From NCBI RefSeq assembly GCF_014083865.1, contig NZ_JACEFA010000005.1, positions 143,773-207,772 of the forward strand: DNA of 64,000 bases. Direction: 5' to 3'. The notes below the pieces were generated by a model, which did no database searches, was not told the DNA's origin, and worked only from the letters and a program-made list of their open reading frames with translations. The stretch comes from Paraliobacillus salinarum (GTDB lineage Bacteria; Bacillota; Bacilli; Bacillales; Amphibacillaceae). The translations under genes and the position numbers were made by a program. Shown piece by piece: positions 60,135 to 64,000 of the stretch; positions within the stretch are counted from its first letter, which is position 1, and every line of letters begins with the position of its first letter.

Positions 60135-61778
60135 ATGGAAATCGATGTACAGACACTGGTTTTTGAATTTATCGGTGGTTTAGGGATTTTTCTTTTAGGT
60201 TTAAAGTCAATGGGCGACGGACTTCAAAAATCCGCTGGGGACAAGCTTAGAGAAATACTAGATCGCTTTACAAGTAACCCGTTTATGGGTGTATTAGCAG
60301 GTATTATTGTAACTGTTCTAATTCAGAGTAGTTCAGGGACCACAGTTCTTACAGTTGGTCTAGTTAACGCCGGGTTTATGACTTTACGTCAATCAATTGG
60401 TGTGATTATGGGGGCCAATATAGGTACAACAGTAACTGCATTTATTATCGGTATTGATATCGGTCAATACGCATTACCAATATTAGCAGCAGGCGCATTT
60501 TTGATTTTCTTCTTTAAGAATAATCGAATCATTTATTTAGGACAAACAATTTTTGGTTTTGGTGCATTGTTTTTCGGGTTAGAGTTAATGAGCTCTGGAA
60601 TGTATCCATTACGTGAATTACAAGCGTTTCAAGATTTAACAGTTAGCATGAGTGATAACTCAATTTTGGGTGTTGTTATTGGAACTGTGTTCACGTTTAT
60701 TGTTCAAAGTTCTAGTGCAACAATTGGTATTTTACAGGAGTTATTTAGTAGTGACGCGATTAAACTAGAGGCAGCCCTACCTGTATTATTTGGTGATAAT
60801 GTCGGTACAACAATTACAGCTGTACTAGCATCGATTGGTGCAACTATTGCCGCTAAACGTGCTGCATTTACACACGTAATTTTTAATTTAATTGGGACAA
60901 CTGTTTTTGTAATCTTGATAGGACCATTTACAGAATTAGTTATGTTTTTACAAGCACAATTTAACTTAAATGATCCAATGACGATAGCTTTTGCTCACGG
61001 AACATTTAATATTACGAATACATTAATGCAATTTCCATTCATTGGAGGACTTGCTTGGTTGGTAACAAAACTGATCCCTGGTGAAGACGTGTTAGTCGAA
61101 TACAAACCTAAGCATCTTGATCCGATTTTTATTCAACAGTCACCTTCTGTTGCATTAGATCAAGCAAAAGAGGAAATCCTTCATATGGGTGAGTATGCTC
61201 ACAAAGGTTTAGTAGAAACCAGTCAGTATTTAAATACACATAATCAAAAACATGCTGAATTAGCAATGCAAATTGAAGGTGCTCTAAACAATTTAGATAG
61301 AGAAATAACAAATTATCTTGTCCAATTATCTGGAACATCTTTCTCAGATCAAGAAAGTGCTAAACACACGGCTTTATTAGATTCTGTTAGAGATGTAGAA
61401 CGTATTGGGGATCATTTCGAGAACATCCTTGAATTAATTCAGTACAAAATTTCTAATAAAATCAATTTAACAGCACAGGCAAAAGTGGATTTAAATGAAA
61501 TGTTTGACCTCACTGCAATAACTGTTAAACAAGCTATTCAGGCTTTAGGTGATATGAACCGTGAAACAGCATTAGAGGTTGTACACAAAGAAAATCAGAT
61601 TGACCAAATGGAACGTACTTTTCGTAAAAAACATATCATTCGTCTAAATGAGGGAGAATGTGTTGGTGCAGCTGGTATTGTCTTCGTTGATATTCTTAGT
61701 AACTTAGAACGAATTGGTGATCACGCAGTGAATATCGCTGAAGAAGTATTGCAAGGCAAAGGGCCAGAACAACAATAA
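60135..61778 (+). CDS. Na+/phosphate cotransporter with PhoU-like domain
   Basis: A 547-residue protein of the NptA/YjbB type. The N-terminal membrane half (to about 315) has the two QSSS repeats: VLIQSSSGTTVLTVGL near 61 and FIVQSSSATIGIL near 195. MGANIGTTVTAF and GDNVGTTITAV follow the repeats. The C-terminal PhoU-like helical domain (about 350-540) has DSVRDVERIGDHFENI and SNLERIGDHAVNIAEE. It should move phosphate with Na+; direction and substrate are inferred. It is the second member of the family in the window, with yqeW. Confidence 0.92.
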   Translation: MEIDVQTLVFEFIGGLGIFLLGLKSMGDGLQKSAGDKLREILDRFTSNPFMGVLAGIIVTVLIQSSSGTTVLTVGLVNAGFMTLRQSIGVIMGANIGTTVTAFIIGIDIGQYALPILAAGAFLIFFFKNNRIIYLGQTIFGFGALFFGLELMSSGMYPLRELQAFQDLTVSMSDNSILGVVIGTVFTFIVQSSSATIGILQELFSSDAIKLEAALPVLFGDNVGTTITAVLASIGATIAAKRAAFTHVIFNLIGTTVFVILIGPFTELVMFLQAQFNLNDPMTIAFAHGTFNITNTLMQFPFIGGLAWLVTKLIPGEDVLVEYKPKHLDPIFIQQSPSVALDQAKEEILHMGEYAHKGLVETSQYLNTHNQKHAELAMQIEGALNNLDREITNYLVQLSGTSFSDQESAKHTALLDSVRDVERIGDHFENILELIQYKISNKINLTAQAKVDLNEMFDLTAITVKQAIQALGDMNRETALEVVHKENQIDQMERTFRKKHIIRLNEGECVGAAGIVFVDILSNLERIGDHAVNIAEEVLQGKGPEQQ

Positions 61779-61789
61779 AACTAGAAAAT

Positions 61790-61818
61790 GATTAGGGCTG
61801 TCTGAATCAGATAGCCCT
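61790..61818. terminator. Hairpin after the phosphate transporter gene
   Basis: TTAGGGCTGTCT at 61790-61801 pairs with AGATAGCCCTAA at 61807-61818 with one wobble. An A run, not a T run, follows on the plus strand, so termination is less certain. Confidence 0.5.
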
Positions 61819-61898
61819 AAATAAAAAAAATGCTTGAACATTCAATGTGGACGTGCTATATTATTTTTGTTGTTGAAATATTTTTATCAAAGAAATTA

Positions 61899-61927
61899 TT
61901 GACGATTAAGGAAATACGTGTTATATT
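61899..61927 (+). promoter_or_regulatory. Sigma-A promoter of the tRNA operon
   Basis: TTGACG at 61899-61904 and TATATT at 61922-61927 with 17-base spacing, about 40 bases before the first tRNA. Confidence 0.8.
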
Positions 61928-61968
61928 ATATATCGTCGCTTAAGGGAAGTAGACATAATACATATTAT

Positions 61969-62043
61969 TCCACAGTAGCTCAGTGGTAGAGCTATCGGCT
62001 GTTAACCGATCGGTCGTAGGTTCGAATCCTACCTGTGGAGCCA
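61969..62043 (+). tRNA. tRNA-Asn (GTT)
   Basis: A TCCACAG/CTGTGGA acceptor stem, anticodon GTT at 62001-62003 in a CTGTTAA loop, a TTCGAAT T-loop and an encoded CCA. Confidence 0.97.
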
Positions 62044-62047
62044 TTAT

Positions 62048-62124
62048 GGCGGTGTAGCTCAGCTGGCGAGAGCGTACGGTTCATACCCGTGAGGTCGGGG
62101 GTTCGATCCCCTCCGCCGCTACCA
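62048..62124 (+). tRNA. tRNA-Met (CAT), elongator type
   Basis: Anticodon CAT at 62082-62084 in a TTCATAC loop. GGCGGTG pairs with CGCCGCT (two wobble pairs), and CCA is encoded. The acceptor and body match the Bacillus elongator tRNA-Met and not the initiator, which has an unpaired first base. Confidence 0.9.
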
Positions 62125-62155
62125 TATTTATAAATAGATAAAACAATACATTATG

Positions 62156-62231
62156 GCGGTCGTGGCGAAGTGGTTAACGCACCGGATTGTGGTTCCGGCA
62201 TACGTGGGTTCGATCCCCACCGGTCGCCCCA
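62156..62231 (+). tRNA. tRNA-His (GTG)
   Basis: Anticodon GTG at 62189-62191 in a TTGTGGT loop, a GCGGTCG/CGGTCGC acceptor stem, discriminator C and an encoded CCA. A G at 62155 can serve as the extra G-1 that pairs with the discriminator C. Confidence 0.95.
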
Positions 62232-62242
62232 TAATATTATTA

Positions 62243-62319
62243 GGACCCTTAGCTCAGCTGGTTAGAGCTATCGGCTCATAACCGATCGGTCGCAGGTTCG
62301 AGTCCTGCAGGGTCCACCA
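62243..62319 (+). tRNA. tRNA with CAT anticodon, probably tRNA-Ile2 (lysidine-modified)
   Basis: Anticodon CAT at 62277-62279 in a CTCATAA loop, acceptor GGACCCT/AGGGTCC and an encoded CCA. The sequence starting GGACCCTTAGCTCAG is like bacterial tRNA-Ile2, in which TilS converts the C to lysidine to read AUA. It differs from the tRNA-Met at 62048. Annotation as tRNA-Met would be the alternative. Confidence 0.85.
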
Positions 62320-62334
62320 TTGTATTGTTTGTTC

Positions 62335-62427
62335 GGAGGAGTACCCAAGTCCGGCTGAAGGGATCGGTCTTGAAAACCGACAGGGGCTTCACGGCCCGCG
62401 GGGGTTCGAATCCCTCCTCCTCCGCCA
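62335..62427 (+). tRNA. tRNA-Ser (TGA)
   Basis: A GGAGGAG/CTCCTCC acceptor, anticodon TGA at 62371-62373, a long variable arm (class II), discriminator G and an encoded CCA. Confidence 0.96.
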
Positions 62428-62452
62428 TTTATACATATTATCGTAATACTTA

Positions 62453-62525
<73 letters not shown>

Positions 62526-62528
62526 TCC

Positions 62529-62564
62529 AAAAAACAACCAGGTTTACCTGGTTGTTTTTTTTGT
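62529..62564 (+). terminator. Terminator of the tRNA operon
   Basis: An AAAACAACCAGG arm pairs with CCTGGTTGTTTT around a TTTA loop and runs into more T, directly after tRNA-Phe. Confidence 0.92.
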
Positions 62565-62665
62565 GTTTAGGAAGTCTTGTAGGTCCATTTTGGTATAAAA
62601 AATGTTTAACAGGTAAATATGTGGGAACACATAATACAAATGATCAAAAAAGGGAGCTTAATTAT

Positions 62666-63013
62666 ATGACAACGGAAAAGGATTTAAATCATGTAAGAAT
62701 GCTTTTAAAAGAACGTGAACAGCAACTTAGTCAATTATTAAGACAACAAGATGCTGATGAACAGAATAGTGTGGGAGAAGCTGAATTTACTGCTTACGAC
62801 AATCATCCTGCTGACCAAGGCTCTAAACTTTTTGAACAAGAAAAAGAGCTGACACTACAAGAAGTTAGGCAGCAAGAGTTAAATGAGGTGCATCAGGCGT
62901 TACAAGCGATTGAAGATGGATCTTACGGGAGATGTGTTATTTGCAATAAAGAGATTGATTCTCAACGATTAATGGCAGTACCTACTACAAAGTATTGTAT
63001 TGATCATGCATAA
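62666..63013 (+). CDS. DksA/TraR C4-type zinc finger family protein
   Basis: A 115-residue protein with an N-terminal coiled-coil hairpin (about 5-80) and a C-terminal zinc finger, GRCVICNKEIDSQRL followed by YCIDHA. The usual fourth Cys is replaced by His. This is the arrangement of DksA/TraR-like proteins such as Bacillus YocK and YteA. The protein is shorter than both. It may bind RNA polymerase (inference). The ATG at 62666 follows AAGGGAG; the frame is open back to 62552 but that part overlaps the tRNA terminator and is not protein-like. Confidence 0.85.
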   Translation: MTTEKDLNHVRMLLKEREQQLSQLLRQQDADEQNSVGEAEFTAYDNHPADQGSKLFEQEKELTLQEVRQQELNEVHQALQAIEDGSYGRCVICNKEIDSQRLMAVPTTKYCIDHA

Positions 63014-63140
63014 ATGATCGAGATAACAAATATATTAAATAATTATATAAGATATAAATGAAAGAAACGTTTAAATGTATTGGAAAAGTGGAACAATTTA
63101 AACAGGTCGTTGTTCAGTTTATATATGATAAGCATATAAA

Positions 63141-63169
63141 TTGCAAGAAAACAACACCTTTGTTACGAT
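63141..63169 (+). promoter_or_regulatory. Candidate promoter of sodA
   Basis: TTGCAA at 63141-63146 and TACGAT at 63164-63169 with 17-base spacing. A TG at 63161-63162 makes it an extended -10. It is 70 bases before sodA. Confidence 0.6.
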
Positions 63170-63238
63170 AAGGATAGATGAAAAACGAAAATTCTGTGAA
63201 CGTTTTTCTTACATATCTAAATTAGGGAGGAATTTATA

Positions 63239-63850
63239 ATGGCAAAATTTGAATTACCAGAATTACCATATGCTTATGATGCATTAGAACCACATATTGA
63301 TAAGGAAACAATGAACATTCACCATACGAAGCATCACAACACGTATGTTACAAAATTAAACGCAGCATTAGAAGGACATGCAGACTTGCAAGATAAGTCT
63401 TTAAATGATTTAATTGCTGATTTGAAAAGCTTACCTGAGTCTATTCAAACTGCAGTACGTAACAATGGTGGTGGCCATGCAAACCACTCTCTATTCTGGA
63501 CTTTACTATCACCGAATGGTGGAGGACAGCCAACTGGTGAAGTAGCAACAAAGATTAACGAAACTTTTGGTAGTTTCGATGCTTTTAAAGAAAAATTCAC
63601 AGCTGCAGCTACAGGTCGTTTCGGTTCTGGTTGGGCATGGTTAATTGTTAATGATGGTAACTTAGAAATTACAAGCACACCAAATCAAGATAGTCCAGTA
63701 ATGGAAGGTAAAACTCCAATTTTAGGACTTGATGTTTGGGAGCACGCATATTACCTTAAATATCAAAATAAACGCCCTGATTACATTTCAGCTTTTTGGA
63801 ATGTAGTTAATTGGGACGAAGTTGAAAAGTTATATCAAGCAGCTAAATAA
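63239..63850 (+). CDS. sodA: Superoxide dismutase (Mn/Fe type)
   Basis: A 203-residue enzyme that converts superoxide to hydrogen peroxide and oxygen. The metal His and Asp are in [10 protein letters not shown] (near 26), NHSLFW (near 81) and [18 protein letters not shown] (near 163). The N-terminus [18 protein letters not shown] is typical. GGGAGGAA precedes the ATG. An IS3-family element begins 29 bases after its stop codon. Confidence 0.97.
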   Translation: MAKFELPELPYAYDALEPHIDKETMNIHHTKHHNTYVTKLNAALEGHADLQDKSLNDLIADLKSLPESIQTAVRNNGGGHANHSLFWTLLSPNGGGQPTGEVATKINETFGSFDAFKEKFTAAATGRFGSGWAWLIVNDGNLEITSTPNQDSPVMEGKTPILGLDVWEHAYYLKYQNKRPDYISAFWNVVNWDEVEKLYQAAK

Positions 63851-63878
63851 TGCAAACAAAAAAGCTAAGATTTTGAAG

Positions 63879-64000
63879 TGACCCCTTAAAGTTAGACACG
63901 GTTATTTCATTAGGCAGCTTGTTCAAAATGAGTTCGGTATTGTACCGGACTCATTTTAAATTTCGCCTTTATCCGTTTCATATTATAGTATTCTATATAT
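63879..64000 (-). mobile_element. IS3-family insertion sequence, right end (cut by window edge)
   Basis: TGACCCCTTAAAGTTAGACA at 63879-63898 has the form of an IS3-family terminal repeat (starts TG). It is followed on the minus strand by the end of a transposase frame. The element points toward sodA. The other end and any target duplication lie outside the window. Confidence 0.88.
63910..64000 (-). CDS. IS3-family transposase OrfB, C-terminal part
   Basis: The minus-strand frame reads YIEYYNMKRIKAKFKMSP then VQYRTHFEQAA and a TAA stop at 63910-63912. This is the characteristic C-terminus of IS3-family (IS150-group) DDE transposases, where SPVQYR is the usual ending motif. Only about 30 residues are in the window, so whether the element is intact cannot be told. 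Confidence 0.92.
   Translation of the reverse strand, partial: YIEYYNMKRIKAKFKMSPVQYRTHFEQAA

Noticed and set aside
63069..63093. GTTTAA followed by GTGGAA as a sigma-B promoter for sodA
   Set aside because: The -10 matches only about half of the sigma-B consensus, and a better sigma-A-type promoter lies closer to the gene.

Overview
The window is a contiguous, AT-rich (roughly one third G+C by eye) chromosome segment from an endospore-forming member of the Bacillaceae. The evidence is the set of sporulation genes (sigK, sda, gpr, spoIIP, yqfC, yqfD), Firmicutes-type glyQS with a T-box, CIRCE-hrcA-grpE-dnaK-dnaJ, a comE locus, and gene order that follows the Bacillus subtilis yrr, yqe, yqf and yqg blocks. 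The compact order and the set of missing B. subtilis genes would suit a halophilic or alkaliphilic genus such as Gracilibacillus, Oceanobacillus, Virgibacillus or Amphibacillus. The genus cannot be fixed from this sequence alone.

Layout. 1-5.7 kb: end of ruvX, yrzB, mltG, trmR, udk, greA, yrrS, mtnN, yrhC. 5.8-7.1 kb: intact sigK and sda on the minus strand, with a cluster of DnaA-box-like sites upstream of sda. 7.1-12.1 kb: a tight operon yqeG-yqeH-aroE-yhbY-nadD-yqeK-rsfS-yqeM (ribosome assembly, shikimate and NAD synthesis). 12.3-17.5 kb: comEA-comEB-comEC, a structured intergenic region, holA, and convergent rpsT. 17.6-23.8 kb: gpr, spoIIP, yqxA, lepA, hemW. 23.9-32.0 kb: the HrcA-controlled chaperone locus followed by prmA, rsmE, mtaB. 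32.1-36.9 kb: yqeW on the minus strand, rpsU-yqeY, and a sigma-W-type promoter before yqeZ-floA-yqfB. 37-44.8 kb: yqfC, yqfD, phoH, pgpH, ybeY, dgkA, era, yqzL, recO. 44.8-52.2 kb: T-box-glyQ-glyS, yqfL, dnaG, sigA. 52.3-59.9 kb: an unknown membrane protein, trmK, yqfO, cshB, nfo, yqfT, a lytic transglycosylase, yqfX, yqfZ and a small NfeD-like protein. 60-64 kb: a Na/Pi-cotransporter-like gene with Pho-box-like repeats, a six-gene tRNA operon, a DksA/TraR-like gene, sodA, and the edge of an IS3-family insertion sequence.

Most of the window is conserved housekeeping and sporulation DNA, and I see no defence island, prophage, CRISPR array or gene cluster of clearly new function. The most useful observations are regulatory and structural. 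They are the DnaA-box cluster and 24-bp inverted repeat before sda, the hairpin-rich stretches after comEC and after lepA, Pho-box-like repeats before the phosphate transporter, and a 13-bp inverted repeat inside comEC. Others are an IS3 element inserted directly after sodA and the absence of ispG and ispH (with cccA, ccpN, cdd and yqxD) from their usual positions.
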